Positions 17,220-26,028 of a stretch of 51,304 bases of DNA are shown piece by piece. A program made the translations under genes and the position numbers. A model generated the notes under the pieces. That model was not told the origin of the DNA, made no database searches, and saw only the letters and a program-made list of their open reading frames with translations. The stretch covers positions 1 to 51,304 of the forward strand of contig NZ_FCOK02000073.1 of the NCBI RefSeq assembly GCF_001544555.2, in the 5' to 3' direction. Numbering within the stretch: the first letter of the stretch is position 1; every line of letters starts with the position of its first letter. The DNA comes from Caballeronia udeis (GTDB taxonomy: Bacteria > Pseudomonadota > Gammaproteobacteria > Burkholderiales > Burkholderiaceae).

Positions 17220-18018
17220 GATGTGCTCCAGAACAAAACCAACTCTCTGAGGAAGGCCGTTCTTTGTGTGAATCGGCTTCCGGGTCGCGACAGGGAACCG
17301 CGGTCAGGCATCTGACAGGCAAACACTTCAATGACGGCTTTAATTCATCGAAACGGAAAAATCGTGATGAATTTTTGAAGGCATGCAGCCTGTTTCAACC
17401 GGGTCTTGAATGTGGCGCGGTTTTACCAGCCCCAACATTCACTGTGCGTCTGTTAGCTAGTTCGTCCGGGGGCAACGACCGGTTACACGCAATCAATCAA
17501 ATTCGTTTGGCCGGTTTATGGATACCCCGACAGACACGTCGTATTTCTACGTTACGCTATATTTTATGAAATATAGCGTAACGCAGCCGGCATCGAGTTG
17601 ACATACTTGGAGAGCGGGTTTGATCCGGGCGACTGCTTTCACGGTCAGATCGTGCTTGCCCGAGAGCACTGGTGGCGAAGCGTGTTCATGTCAGGATTCG
17701 CGAGAAGGAGGGGTTCAACCATCCGTCGCTCTGGCGAGCACCGTGCTTTTGGGGCACCCATGAATAAAAACTGCACGCTGTGGACACTTAGGGTAGTGCG
17801 GTGAAAGCGTTTTCTTTGCTTCGTTTCTTTGTCGCTAAGGACCAAGAAATGACGTGCCGCCACGCACAGTGGCTAATAGTGGCAAAGAGAATGGCTGGCA
17901 TATAACGCGCGAAGGCCCTGAAAGCAGCAACCCGGCATTGACTCAGACCGTTGCCCCGGAACCTCCCCCTGCAAGCTCCCCCCGCCCCCAAACCCGTCCA
18001 CCGGCGCGAGCGAAAACC
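17220..18018. other. 799-bp non-coding stretch with a long inverted repeat
   Basis: This region lies between divergently placed msrB and the secreted unknown gene. No coding segment is convincing: open frames on both strands lack family features and ribosome-binding sites. It contains the 32-base inverted repeat at 17551-17582. A TTGACA hexamer (17598-17603) follows 15 bases downstream of it, but nothing recognisable is transcribed from it. A gene may have been lost here. Confidence 0.5.
17551..17582. repeat. 32-base near-perfect inverted repeat
   Basis: The left arm GTTACGCTATATTT (17551-17564) and right arm AAATATAGCGTAAC (17569-17582) are exact complements, with a TATG loop. The 14-base AT-rich arms without a U-tract fit an operator for a dimeric repressor better than a terminator. 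HigA-like antitoxins bind elements of this style, but no toxin-antitoxin genes remain beside it. Confidence 0.7.
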
Positions 18019-18489
18019 TTACCGCACCATATACCCACGGTCGGTCATGCATTCGCCATACGAGCGCCAGTACTGGACCATTGGCGGCTCGGGCGGGGGC
18101 AAGGCGGGCATCGGAGCATCTGCGGAAGTCGAACTGGCATGCGCGGCGGCCCGCGCGTCCGCAGCCACGCCGGGCGTGGGCGTCGCAGACGCTTCCATCG
18201 CCGATGCGGCGACCGGCGCGGACCCGGGCGCAATCGCCGACGGCAACGGCGCCGCCACCGCAACCGGATGCACGGCACCGGGCTTCGTGGCCACCGGCTT
18301 TTCAGGTGCCTGCGACACGCGCGCCATCACCACGCCGGTATGTTGATTGGCGTAGCTGAAGCACATGGCGGTATCGATACTGGTTTGCGCGGGGCTCTGG
18401 CTGCGCATGGGAAAAGCAAGCGGTTGTTGCGCAAGCGCGCTGGTGCTCAAGAACAGCACGGCAATGCCGGCGGACAGGGGGATTCTCAT
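18019..18489 (-). CDS. secreted Ala/Pro-rich hypothetical protein
   Basis: A 156-residue protein with a clear Sec signal peptide (MRIPLSAGIAVLFLSTSALA, cleavage after ALA). Next comes a short segment, SIDTAMCFSYANQHTGVVMA, with one cysteine. A long low-complexity linker of Ala, Pro, Val and Ser spans about residues 55-125. The C-terminal 25 residues are ordered-looking (MVQYWRSYGECMTDRGYMVR) with a second cysteine. A Y..CM..RGY ending is shared by small secreted or lipid-linked envelope proteins in this bacterial group. The two cysteines could form a disulfide across the linker. Start 18489 is chosen at the signal peptide. Function unknown. Confidence 0.7.
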   Translation of the reverse strand: MRIPLSAGIAVLFLSTSALAQQPLAFPMRSQSPAQTSIDTAMCFSYANQHTGVVMARVSQAPEKPVATKPGAVHPVAVAAPLPSAIAPGSAPVAASAMEASATPTPGVAADARAAAHASSTSADAPMPALPPPEPPMVQYWRSYGECMTDRGYMVR

Positions 18490-18869
18490 AGCTCGTGCAC
18501 TCCGGGAAACAGGAATGGCGACATCCGGATCAAGTCGATTCCGACGCGCCGCCAAACGAGCTTTCACCTTACTGTCCGCACCCCGCACCCATGCGAAAGA
18601 CTATCGCTGTAATCCGCCAACTTTTCGCATTATTCGTCCGTTTAGCGTGCTGGACCGCGTTCGTTCGACGATCGTGAGCGATCCGGGAGCCATGGAAGCC
18701 ATGACGCGCGGTTCCACGGATCGGCCTTGTGCAACGCACCACAAGGCGTCCGGTTCGCGATGTGCGCAGCTAACGCACCCCTCCTGAATCACCAACCCGA
18801 ACGCGCTTGCCAATACTCGCGCTTAACCCACGTGAAGCCACATGAAGCCGCGAGCTCAACCCACCCGGA
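18490..18869. other. 380-bp intergenic region
   Basis: This stretch lies between the start of the secreted unknown and the end of the thiolase gene on the same strand. I see no gene or clear terminator in it. It must hold the promoter of the secreted protein gene, but no box was recognised with confidence. Confidence 0.4.
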
Positions 18870-20057
18870 TCAAACGCTTTCCAGCGCCAGCGCAATGCCC
18901 TGCCCGCCGCCGATACACAGCGTCACCATCGCCTTTTTATGCCCGTCGCGTTTCATCGCGTGGGCAAGACGCGTGACCAGCACCGCGCCGGTTGCGCCGA
19001 TAGCGTGACCATGGGCGATCGCGCCGCCTTCGGGGTTCACGACGTCATCGGGTAGACCCAGCTTGCGCGCAACCGCGATAGGCACGGCGGCGAACGCTTC
19101 GTTGATCTCGATGCGTTCAAGATCGCCCAGCTTCCAGCCGGCGCGATCCAGCGCCTGCTGTACGGCAGGCACCGGCCCAAGACCGAACATGCCCGGTTCG
19201 ACTGCTGCAATGCCATAAGCGACCAGCCGCACCGATGGCTCGATCCCCTTGCGCTCGGCGAACGCGCGGTCCGCCACGAGCATGGCTGCCGCCCCGCTGT
19301 TCAGGCCCGGCGCGTTGCCTGCGGTGATCGTCCCGTCGGGGCGGAACGCGGGCCGCAGTTTGGACAAGGTCGCGAACGTGGTGTCGGGGCGCGGCTGTTC
19401 GTCCGTATTGAAGACAATGCTTTGCTTGCCCGCCTTCACCTCCACGCCGACAATCTCCGCCGTGAACCAGCCCTTCGCCTGCGCCGCGGCAAAACGTTGC
19501 TGCGAGCGCTCGGCGAAGCGGTCCTGCGCCTCGCGCGTGATGTCCATCTGTGTCACGAGATCTTCCGTGTGCCAGCCGGAGTGCTTGCCGGAGAAGGCAT
19601 CGTCCAGACCATCGCGCAACATGCTGTCGTGGATTTCCGCGTTGCCCATCCGATACCCGAAACGCCCGTTATCGAGCAGATACGGCGCACGGTCCATGTT
19701 CTCCATGCCACCCGCCACTGCGAGCTGCGTAAAGCCGGCGGCGATCTCGTTAGCCGCCGATACGATTGCCTGCGCCCCCGAGCCGCACACGCGGTTCACG
19801 GTGAGCGCGGGTACCGAGACCGGCAACCCGCCGTTCACGGCCGCCTGGCGCGCCGGATTCATGCGGTTGCCCGCCTGGATCACGTTACCCAAGGTGACCG
19901 AATCCACGTCTTGCCCGGCAACCCCGGCACGCCGCAGCGTTTCGCGGACAACGGCCGCTCCAAGGTCTGTCGCGGGCGTGCCCTTCAGCGCGCCGTTGAA
20001 CGCGCCGATCGCGGTCCTGACCGGCTGGCACAGTACGATTTCACGTTGTTGGCTCAT
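18870..20057 (-). CDS. acetyl-CoA C-acetyltransferase / thiolase
   Basis: A 395-residue thiolase that condenses or cleaves acyl-CoA (two acetyl-CoA to acetoacetyl-CoA, or the reverse). The nucleophilic cysteine is in VNRVCGSGAQAIVSA (about residue 90). The catalytic histidine is in GGAIAHGHAIGATGA, and the second cysteine in VTLCIGGGQGIALALE. Length and motifs fit biosynthetic/degradative type II thiolases (AtoB/PhaA/BktB class); the chain length cannot be told. It lies 31 bases after a truncated SDR gene and behind a MarR operator, so the original unit was probably marR, SDR, thiolase. Loss of the SDR partner may have left the thiolase without its pathway neighbour. Confidence 0.92.
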   Translation of the reverse strand: MSQQREIVLCQPVRTAIGAFNGALKGTPATDLGAAVVRETLRRAGVAGQDVDSVTLGNVIQAGNRMNPARQAAVNGGLPVSVPALTVNRVCGSGAQAIVSAANEIAAGFTQLAVAGGMENMDRAPYLLDNGRFGYRMGNAEIHDSMLRDGLDDAFSGKHSGWHTEDLVTQMDITREAQDRFAERSQQRFAAAQAKGWFTAEIVGVEVKAGKQSIVFNTDEQPRPDTTFATLSKLRPAFRPDGTITAGNAPGLNSGAAAMLVADRAFAERKGIEPSVRLVAYGIAAVEPGMFGLGPVPAVQQALDRAGWKLGDLERIEINEAFAAVPIAVARKLGLPDDVVNPEGGAIAHGHAIGATGAVLVTRLAHAMKRDGHKKAMVTLCIGGGQGIALALESV

Positions 20058-20088
20058 GATTCTTCACTCCAGATTGACCTGAAAAAAC

Positions 20089-20286
20089 TTAATGGGCACG
20101 GGTGAGATAAGCAGGCGATGCCGACGACAACGACGCCTTCACGTTGCGGCCGGTTTCATCGACGAGAATCTCTTCCTTGCCTTGCTCGATTCCTTCGAGC
20201 ACCTGACGCACGACTTCCTCCGGCGATGTTTTCGGCGCGTTGATCCCGGCGGTCATGTCGGTATCGATGATTTCCACGTCGACTTC
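20089..20286 (-). pseudogene. short-chain dehydrogenase/reductase, C-terminal fragment
   Basis: About 62 residues survive: VEIIDTDMTAGI at the start, SPEEVVRQVLEGIEQGKEEI in the middle, and a tail KASLSSASPAYLTRAH. This is the usual end of a classical SDR, where the chain after the catalytic region runs DTDMT and then an -EEV.Q-.-.GIE-G--E-L helix. The Rossmann GxxxGxG site and the YxxxK catalytic motif (about 180 residues) are gone. A GTG at 20277 could start it, but no ribosome-binding site is present. The MarR operator lies 5 bases beyond the 5' end of the fragment, so an internal deletion has brought the promoter against the 3' end of the gene. Confidence 0.8.
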
Positions 20287-20290
20287 TTTC

Positions 20291-20302
20291 GTGCATATGC
20301 AC
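20291..20302. promoter_or_regulatory. MarR-type operator in front of the SDR remnant and thiolase
   Basis: The palindrome GTGCATATGCAC is embedded in TTCGTGCATATGCACTTT. The same 18 bases occur upstream of marR at 20792-20809. Two identical palindromes on either side of a MarR gene are the usual arrangement for autoregulation plus control of the adjoining operon. Confidence 0.75.
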
Positions 20303-20312
20303 TTTATGAGGT

Positions 20313-20340
20313 AAAAAAACGCCCGGCGGGACGCCTGGCG
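20313..20340 (-). terminator. intrinsic terminator of marR
   Basis: Read on the minus strand just after the marR stop, CGCC-A-GGCG-TCC-CGCC-G-GGCG folds into a two-part stem with one A/G mismatch. It is followed by seven T residues. It separates marR transcription from the SDR-thiolase promoter. Confidence 0.8.
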
Positions 20341-20346
20341 ACTGTT

Positions 20347-20778
20347 TCATTCCATTGATGTCAGTTCGAGCAGCGACTTTCTCAGTTCCGCGGCGCGTTC
20401 CCGGCCGAACTTGTCCTCGAATTCCTGCTGTGCCTCGCGCCAGCGCAGCGAGGCTTCGCCGAGCGTCTTTCTGCCGGTGTCGGATAGCGACAACGCAACA
20501 GCGCGGGTGCTGGCGTCTTGCTGAACGGCATTCACAAGGCGGTCGCGCTGCAGCGGTTTCAGCGCTCGGACCAGCGTGGTCCGCTCCATCACCATGGCAT
20601 CTGCAAGTTCGGCCATGGTCACGCCGGGCCGCCGGTGGATTGCGGCAAGCAATGTGAACTGCGCCGCCGTCACGCCTGCCTGGCTGACGTGGCGCTCATA
20701 AAGCTGCGACACAAACCGCGCCGCCTGACGGATGGCGAAGCAGTTGCAGTCGAGATAGGACAAATCTTGAGTAGTCAT
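20347..20778 (-). CDS. MarR family transcriptional regulator
   Basis: A 143-residue winged-helix repressor. The recognition region is visible as GVTAAQFTLLAAIHR, then GVTMAELADAMVMERTTLVR as the helix-turn-helix, and DRLVNAVQQDASTRAVALS as the wing. The N-terminus contains two close cysteines (YLDCNCFAIRQ), which in some MarR proteins act as redox or electrophile sensors. The start at 20778 is chosen for family length; the frame remains open to 20850. An operator palindrome lies 17 bases upstream of this start, and a second sits in front of the SDR remnant and thiolase. It probably represses both units and is released by a small acidic, phenolic or acyl ligand; the ligand is unknown. Confidence 0.9.
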   Translation of the reverse strand: MTTQDLSYLDCNCFAIRQAARFVSQLYERHVSQAGVTAAQFTLLAAIHRRPGVTMAELADAMVMERTTLVRALKPLQRDRLVNAVQQDASTRAVALSLSDTGRKTLGEASLRWREAQQEFEDKFGRERAAELRKSLLELTSME

Positions 20779-20794
20779 ACACGCGATTCTATTC

Positions 20795-20806
20795 GTGCAT
20801 ATGCAC
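20795..20806. promoter_or_regulatory. MarR-type operator in front of marR
   Basis: The palindrome GTGCATATGCAC lies 17 bases upstream of the marR start codon. It is identical over 18 bases (TTCGTGCATATGCACTTT) to the copy near 20291. Autoregulation by the adjacent MarR protein is the simplest reading. Confidence 0.75.
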
Positions 20807-20861
20807 TTTGTCAAATCAACGGAATGGCCGGTCATCGAACCAGCCCTCAATCAGCCCTTGG

Positions 20862-21917
20862 CTACCCCTTGGGATACGCGACGACGTCGCCTTCAACCGA
20901 CAGCGCGATACGCTCGCCGACACGCGGATGCGAATGCCCCGCCACGCGAATCTGGACACCGCGCTCGCCCGTGAGGGAGCGCAGCATGACGCTCGCATCG
21001 TGACCATAGAACACGACTTTCTCGACCACCGCCTGAACGCCGTCACCGTTCAAACCCTGTTCCGAAACAATCCGGATCTGTTCCGGCCGGATCATCACGT
21101 CGACATCGCTGCCGACTACCGCGCGGGCGATCGGCAAGGTGCCGAACTCGCATATCACCTGCTTCGAATTCCGGGAATCGATCGATCCCGGCACGATCAC
21201 CGCGTCGCCGACAAAACTCGCCAGCTCACGCGACACCGGCCGCCGATACACCGCCTCCGGCGAATCCGTCTGCACGAGACGGCCGCGCCACAACACCGCG
21301 ACCTCGTGCCCGAGCGACAAGGCCTCCGCCTGATCGTGCGTGACCAGCACCGCGGTGGCGCCCGTGGCCGCTAGCGCGTTCGCCACGGCTTCACGGGTTT
21401 CGATCCGCAACGCGGCATCGAGGGAAGAAAACGGTTCGTCGAGCATCACGAGCGAGGGCGACGGCGCAAGCGCCCGGGCCAGCGCAACGCGCTGCTGCTG
21501 TCCACCGGACAATGCCTGCGGCGGCCGGTCGCCATAGGCCGCCGGCAGGCCGACGAGCGCCAGCAATTCGTCCACCCGATACCGCGCCCGCCGCTGCTGC
21601 CGCGGCAAGCCGAAGACAATGTTGTCAGCCACTGAAAGATGCGGGAACAGCGCGCCTTCCTGCGGCACGTACCCTATCCGGCGCGCTTCGGACGGCACAT
21701 GAATGCCCGGCCCGGCCACGCGCACGCCGTCGATCTCGACCGTGCCGCCGTCCGCCCGCTCGAAGCCGCACAGCACGCGCAACAGCGTGGTCTTGCCACT
21801 GCCGGACGGCCCCAGCAAGGCAAGCAAGGTGCCGCGTTCCACCGATAAATCGACGCCATGAAGCACGGGTTGACCATCGAAGGACTTGGTCAGGCTGGTA
21901 ACGCGAAGTTCGCTCAT
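20862..21917 (-). CDS. fbpC: ferric iron ABC transporter, ATP-binding protein
   Basis: A 351-residue ATPase of the FbpC/PotA-like class. It has Walker A LLGPSGSGKTTLLRVLCG, signature ALSGGQQQRVALARALAP and Walker B SLVMLDEPFSSLDA, then the switch histidine in VLVTHDQAEAL. The C-terminal third (from about 240) is a regulatory TOBE-type domain. The gene overlaps nothing and follows the permease by 6 bases, as expected for co-translation. With the Tyr-Tyr binding protein two genes upstream it energises ferric ion import. It is the last of the six genes below the Fur box. Confidence 0.92.
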   Translation of the reverse strand: MSELRVTSLTKSFDGQPVLHGVDLSVERGTLLALLGPSGSGKTTLLRVLCGFERADGGTVEIDGVRVAGPGIHVPSEARRIGYVPQEGALFPHLSVADNIVFGLPRQQRRARYRVDELLALVGLPAAYGDRPPQALSGGQQQRVALARALAPSPSLVMLDEPFSSLDAALRIETREAVANALAATGATAVLVTHDQAEALSLGHEVAVLWRGRLVQTDSPEAVYRRPVSRELASFVGDAVIVPGSIDSRNSKQVICEFGTLPIARAVVGSDVDVMIRPEQIRIVSEQGLNGDGVQAVVEKVVFYGHDASVMLRSLTGERGVQIRVAGHSHPRVGERIALSVEGDVVAYPKG

Positions 21918-21923
21918 ATCGAT

Positions 21924-23579
21924 TTACTCGTCAGGCGGCGAACCGGCCTGTAGTCCTGCTTGTAGTCCTACTTTTAAATCAGCCGCACGCCCCGCCACCG
22001 CCGATCTCCCGAGCAACGTGAACAGCGCGACCGATGCCGCCAGCGAAATGCCCACGAGCAATGCCGCGTACGGCGCAGCGGCGGCAAACGCGAGCGTGGA
22101 CGTATCGATCCATACTTGAGTAGCGAGCGTACGTGTGCCGCTGGGCGACAGCAATAACGTGGAATTGAGTTCGGTAACGACCGAGATGAAGACCATCGTG
22201 GCGCCGGCGCCCAGGCCTGGACCTGCCAGCGGCAAGAGCACACGCCGCACGGTCTCGCGCCAGCTCAGCCCAAGCGATCGGGCGGTCTCTTCCAGACGCG
22301 GCTGCGCCTGCGTGAACGCCGCGCGCACGCTGACCAGCGCGAGCGGCAAGAACAGGATGGCGTAGGCCACGACCAGCAGCTCGGCGCTTTGATACAGCGG
22401 CCTCAACGCGTGCACGGCCAGCGACACGATCGCCAGCGCGACCACGAGGCTCGGCAAACCTTGCGCGAGGAACACGATGCGCTCGAATGTAGTCGCAATC
22501 CTGCTGGGAAAACGGACCAGCAGGAACGCCAGCGGCACGCACGCGAGCGTAGTGACGACCGCGGCGGCGCAGCCATAACCGATCGATGACAACGTCGATT
22601 CGATCAGCAGTTCCGGTGACACTTCCGCCGGCGTGATGGCGGCGGCTCCGCTTTGCGTCAGCCAGAAACCGATCATGCCGATAGGCACGCCCAGCGTCAC
22701 GATCGCCAGCACGACAAACGCGGCGACCACCGCCCATCGCCACGCACCGAGTTCATAACGCAATGCCGCGCGCCTCACGCCGCGATCAACGCGTTCATAG
22801 CGCGCCCCGCCGCGCACGCGCATTTCCAGCGCAAGGCAGAAGAGGCACATCGCGATGAGAATGCACGCAAACACCGACGCGCCGCTGCTGTCGAAGCTCG
22901 TCCTGTATTCGGCGTAGATCTGGGTGGTGAAGGTCCGGAAGCGCAGCAGCGTAAACGCGCCAAATTCCGACAGCACGCCCAGCGCCACCAGCAGCATTCC
23001 GCCGAACAACGCAGGCCGCAATTGCGGCAACACCACGCGCACGAACACGCCAACACGCCCGCAACCGAGCGAGCGGGCGCTTTCTTCGAGCGCCGGGTCC
23101 ATGCCGCGCAAAGCGGCGGCAACCGGCAGATAGACAAGGGGAAAATACGCGGTGGAAATCACCAGCAACGCGCCCGCGAAGTCCTGCAGATCCAGGCTCA
23201 GCGAGACCCATGCATAACTCGTGATGAACGCGGGCATGGCAAGCGGCGCGACCGTGAGAGCCGCCCACAGCCGCCGCCCGGGCAAGCGCGTTCGCTCGAT
23301 AAACCATGCTGCCGCCGTCCCCACCACGCCTGCCACGAGCGTAGCGCTCACGGTGATGGACAGCGTATTGATGAGCAGTTCGCCCACCAGCGGCCTGAAA
23401 ATCAACTCGATGGCGTCATCCCAGCCGAACGTCACCGCGCGATACACCGTAAAGGCGAGCGGCATCAACACCAGCAGCGCGCACAATCCCGCCGCCACGA
23501 GCAAACCCCGCGGCGCGCGTTTGCGGCTGCGGGGTTCGGGCAGCGCGGATAAGCCAACCGCCTTCACGACATCACTCAT
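21924..23579 (-). CDS. fbpB: ferric iron ABC transporter, fused permease
   Basis: A 551-residue inner-membrane protein with two tandem permease domains of about six segments each. The EAA-loop motifs that contact the ATPase are present in both halves: LEESARSLGCGRVGVFVRVV in the first and LEETARSLGLSWRETVRRVL in the second. This duplicated layout is the norm for FbpB/AfuB/SfuB iron permeases. It lies 12 bases after the binding-protein gene and 6 bases before the ATPase gene. It should form the whole channel without a second subunit. Confidence 0.93.
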   Translation of the reverse strand: MSDVVKAVGLSALPEPRSRKRAPRGLLVAAGLCALLVLMPLAFTVYRAVTFGWDDAIELIFRPLVGELLINTLSITVSATLVAGVVGTAAAWFIERTRLPGRRLWAALTVAPLAMPAFITSYAWVSLSLDLQDFAGALLVISTAYFPLVYLPVAAALRGMDPALEESARSLGCGRVGVFVRVVLPQLRPALFGGMLLVALGVLSEFGAFTLLRFRTFTTQIYAEYRTSFDSSGASVFACILIAMCLFCLALEMRVRGGARYERVDRGVRRAALRYELGAWRWAVVAAFVVLAIVTLGVPIGMIGFWLTQSGAAAITPAEVSPELLIESTLSSIGYGCAAAVVTTLACVPLAFLLVRFPSRIATTFERIVFLAQGLPSLVVALAIVSLAVHALRPLYQSAELLVVAYAILFLPLALVSVRAAFTQAQPRLEETARSLGLSWRETVRRVLLPLAGPGLGAGATMVFISVVTELNSTLLLSPSGTRTLATQVWIDTSTLAFAAAAPYAALLVGISLAASVALFTLLGRSAVAGRAADLKVGLQAGLQAGSPPDE

Positions 23580-23591
23580 ACGCTCCTGCGC

Positions 23592-24617
23592 TTACAGTAA
23601 TCCGGCCTGACGCATCAGCTTGGCGGCCTTGCTGTCATCGCCGAGTTGTTCGACAGTCAACGACGGCGGGCTCAACTGGTCGAAAGGCTTGAGCAGCGGA
23701 TCGGGAGAAACGCCTGCATGCAGCGGATATTCAAACGCGATCTTTCCTTTGGCCATCAGGTCCTGCGCACGTTCGCTGACCAGATACGCCAGGAATTGCT
23801 GCGCCGCCTGCTGGTTCTTGCTCGACTTCAATACCGCCGCGCCCGATACGTTCACAAGCGCGCCCACGTCGCCGTTACCGAAGTGATAGATCGCACTGCG
23901 GGTCGCGCTGTCGCCCAGTTGCACGTGCAGGCGCGCCCAATAGTAATTGTTCACCACGCCCGTCGCCACGCCGCCGCGATTCACCGCGGCCACCACGCCT
24001 TCGTCGTCATCGAAGATCTGCGAGTTTTTCTTCAGGCCCTTGAGCCATGCCAGCGCGTCCGCTTCGCCCTTCATGGCGATCACCGCGCTCACCACCGGCA
24101 GGAAATCGCCGTCGCTGGGTGCAATGCCGACCTTGCCTTTCCACTCCGGCTTGGCGAGATCCATCAGCGATGCCGGCAGTTGGGCCGCATCGATCTTCTT
24201 CGTGTTGTAGACCAGCACGTTCTCACGCGCGAGCACGCCGACCCAGTCACCCTGCGGCGAGTTGTAACGCGAAGGGATGGTCGAGAGCGTGGACGCATCG
24301 GTTTTAGCGAGCAGGCCCTTCTCATCAAGCAACATCAGTTCCGGCGAGTTCTCGGTGAAGTAAACATCGGCGGGAGAAGCCGATCCTTCGGCCACCAGTT
24401 GAGCCGCCATGGCCGGGCCTTCACCGTTACGGACCTTCACCGAAATGCCGGTCTGCTTCTCGAAGTCCTTCGCCAACGCGGCCACGACCTGCTCGTGTTG
24501 CGCGTTATACAAGGTCAGCGTCGCCGCTTCCGCGTTCAGCGGCAACGCCGCGGCGGCAGCCAGCACCGCGATGCCGCAAAGCGTGCGCAGCACGGGCAGG
24601 GAGCGTGTGGTGTTCAT
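23592..24617 (-). CDS. fbpA: ferric iron ABC transporter, periplasmic binding protein
   Basis: A 341-residue secreted protein of the Fe3+-binding FbpA/FutA family. A signal peptide spans about residues 1-31 (hydrophobic core LCGIAVLAAAAALPLNAEAA). The mature part shows LTLYNAQHEQVVAALAKDFE and a VRNGEGPAMAAQLVAEG segment. ADVYFTENSPELMLLDEKG is typical of the family, and VVNNYYWARL carries the adjacent tyrosines that hold ferric ion in characterised relatives. ATG 24617 is preferred to an ATG three codons earlier because AAGGA then lies at a normal distance. The gene follows the DyP gene by 76 bases. Confidence 0.92.
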   Translation of the reverse strand: MNTTRSLPVLRTLCGIAVLAAAAALPLNAEAATLTLYNAQHEQVVAALAKDFEKQTGISVKVRNGEGPAMAAQLVAEGSASPADVYFTENSPELMLLDEKGLLAKTDASTLSTIPSRYNSPQGDWVGVLARENVLVYNTKKIDAAQLPASLMDLAKPEWKGKVGIAPSDGDFLPVVSAVIAMKGEADALAWLKGLKKNSQIFDDDEGVVAAVNRGGVATGVVNNYYWARLHVQLGDSATRSAIYHFGNGDVGALVNVSGAAVLKSSKNQQAAQQFLAYLVSERAQDLMAKGKIAFEYPLHAGVSPDPLLKPFDQLSPPSLTVEQLGDDSKAAKLMRQAGLL

Positions 24618-24693
24618 TGCTGTCATTCCTTTCGTTGTGGTGCGCCGGCTTGTCGCCGGCGTGTGCTTTAGCTTGGCCTACGTCTTCTTCGAA

Positions 24694-25974
24694 TCAGGTT
24701 TCGAACAGCCCCGCGCCGATAAACGAACCGGGCCGCACGCCCGGCGGGCATGCGAACACCGCGCTGCCTACATGCGTGGTGAACTGGTTCATCATGTCGA
24801 ACTTCGCCAGCCGGTCATTGATCGGAATGAAACCGGTGCGCGGATCGCTTTGATGGGCGACGAAGATCAACCCCGCGTCGTACTCGGTTTCCTGGCGCCA
24901 TGGCGGCCAGCGCTCGATATAAAAATCGGTGCCGTCGTTGTAGGAATACGAACGGCGCAGGATCTGCGCACCGTTGTTCGTCGCCTGGTTCGACAAGCGC
25001 ACGTGCGAGTTTTCCGGGATCACCTGGTTGCCGTCCTTGTCAGCGGCATCGAGATCCAGCGCATCGAATTCATTCTTCTTGCCGATTGGCGCACCGCTGT
25101 ATTTCTCGCGGCCCATCACCTGTTCCTGGAACCCTCGTTCCATTGTGTCCCAGTGTTCCAGCGTGATACGGATACGGCGCACGACCGTGTACGTGCCGCC
25201 GTCCATCCAGGGCGCATCGGACGATTTGGCCCACACGAACTGGTTCATCAGCGCGGGTTTCGCGGTCGACGGATTGTTGGTGCCGTCCTTGAAGCCCATC
25301 AGGTTGCGCGGCGTCTGTCCACGCGGACCGGAGAGGAACCCTGCCTGACCCCAACGCATGGCCACGATCCCGTAGCCCATGCGCGCAAGTTGGCGCACGG
25401 CATGGAACGCGACCTGGGCGTCGTTGGCGCAGGCCTGGATCAGGATGTCGCCGCCGGTTTTTTGCGGCAGCAACTGGTCGCCGTTGAAACGCGGCAAGTC
25501 GACCAGCGCGGCGGGCCGGCGCTTCTCCAGACCGTAGCGGTCCTTGCCTTCATGCGTGAAGAGCCCCGGACCGAAACCGAACGTGATCGTCAGGCCTGCT
25601 GCACCCAGGCCGAGGATATCGCCGGAATCGGGTGCGGTTTTGTCGTCGGTGGGCAAGGGCTTGGCCGTGTCGCCACGGGACATGCGCGCCGCCGCGTCCG
25701 TCCATGTCTTGAGGAGACCGATCACGTCTTCACGTTTATCGGTGGTGAGATCGAGCGACGCCACATACGTGTGGCTCTGCTGCGGCGTGACGATACCCCC
25801 CTGGTGCTCGCCGAAGAACGGCTCGACCACGAGCATGGGGTCGACGGGTTGCTTCGACTGCTTGAGGCTTGTCACCGTCGCGGCGTGCGCGACTGAACCC
25901 GCGCCTAATGCCGCACCCGCGGCTACGCCCGCTTTGAGAAAGCGGCGGCGCGGTGGGTCCTGATCGTTTTCCAT
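24694..25974 (-). CDS. efeB: Tat-exported DyP-type heme peroxidase / deferrochelatase (EfeB-like)
   Basis: A 426-residue dye-decolorising peroxidase. The N-terminus DPPRRRFLKAGVAAGAALGA is a twin-arginine signal, placing the folded hemoprotein in the periplasm. The DyP signature GxxDG is in NLMGFKDGTNNP (about residue 229). The second half carries YTVVRRIRITLEHWDTMERG and a late SYSYNDGTDFYIE. Length matches E. coli EfeB (423). EfeB relatives oxidise ferrous iron or release iron from heme. Usual partners EfeU and EfeO are absent: here the gene sits between a beta-propeller-like protein and FbpABC. It probably oxidises Fe2+ to Fe3+ for FbpA, which is inference from the neighbours. Confidence 0.92.
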   Translation of the reverse strand: MENDQDPPRRRFLKAGVAAGAALGAGSVAHAATVTSLKQSKQPVDPMLVVEPFFGEHQGGIVTPQQSHTYVASLDLTTDKREDVIGLLKTWTDAAARMSRGDTAKPLPTDDKTAPDSGDILGLGAAGLTITFGFGPGLFTHEGKDRYGLEKRRPAALVDLPRFNGDQLLPQKTGGDILIQACANDAQVAFHAVRQLARMGYGIVAMRWGQAGFLSGPRGQTPRNLMGFKDGTNNPSTAKPALMNQFVWAKSSDAPWMDGGTYTVVRRIRITLEHWDTMERGFQEQVMGREKYSGAPIGKKNEFDALDLDAADKDGNQVIPENSHVRLSNQATNNGAQILRRSYSYNDGTDFYIERWPPWRQETEYDAGLIFVAHQSDPRTGFIPINDRLAKFDMMNQFTTHVGSAVFACPPGVRPGSFIGAGLFET

Positions 25975-26028
25975 GATGTCGTCTGCTATGCCAGTTACTT
26001 CACTTTGCCAGGGACTACCTGCTTCGCT

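Noticed and set aside
17598..17804. Small frame after the 32-base inverted repeat
   Set aside because: No ribosome-binding site and no family resemblance; the downstream sequence appears non-coding.
24409..25896. 495-codon plus-strand frame
   Set aside because: Antisense of the DyP gene, Arg/His-rich composition typical of a shadow frame.
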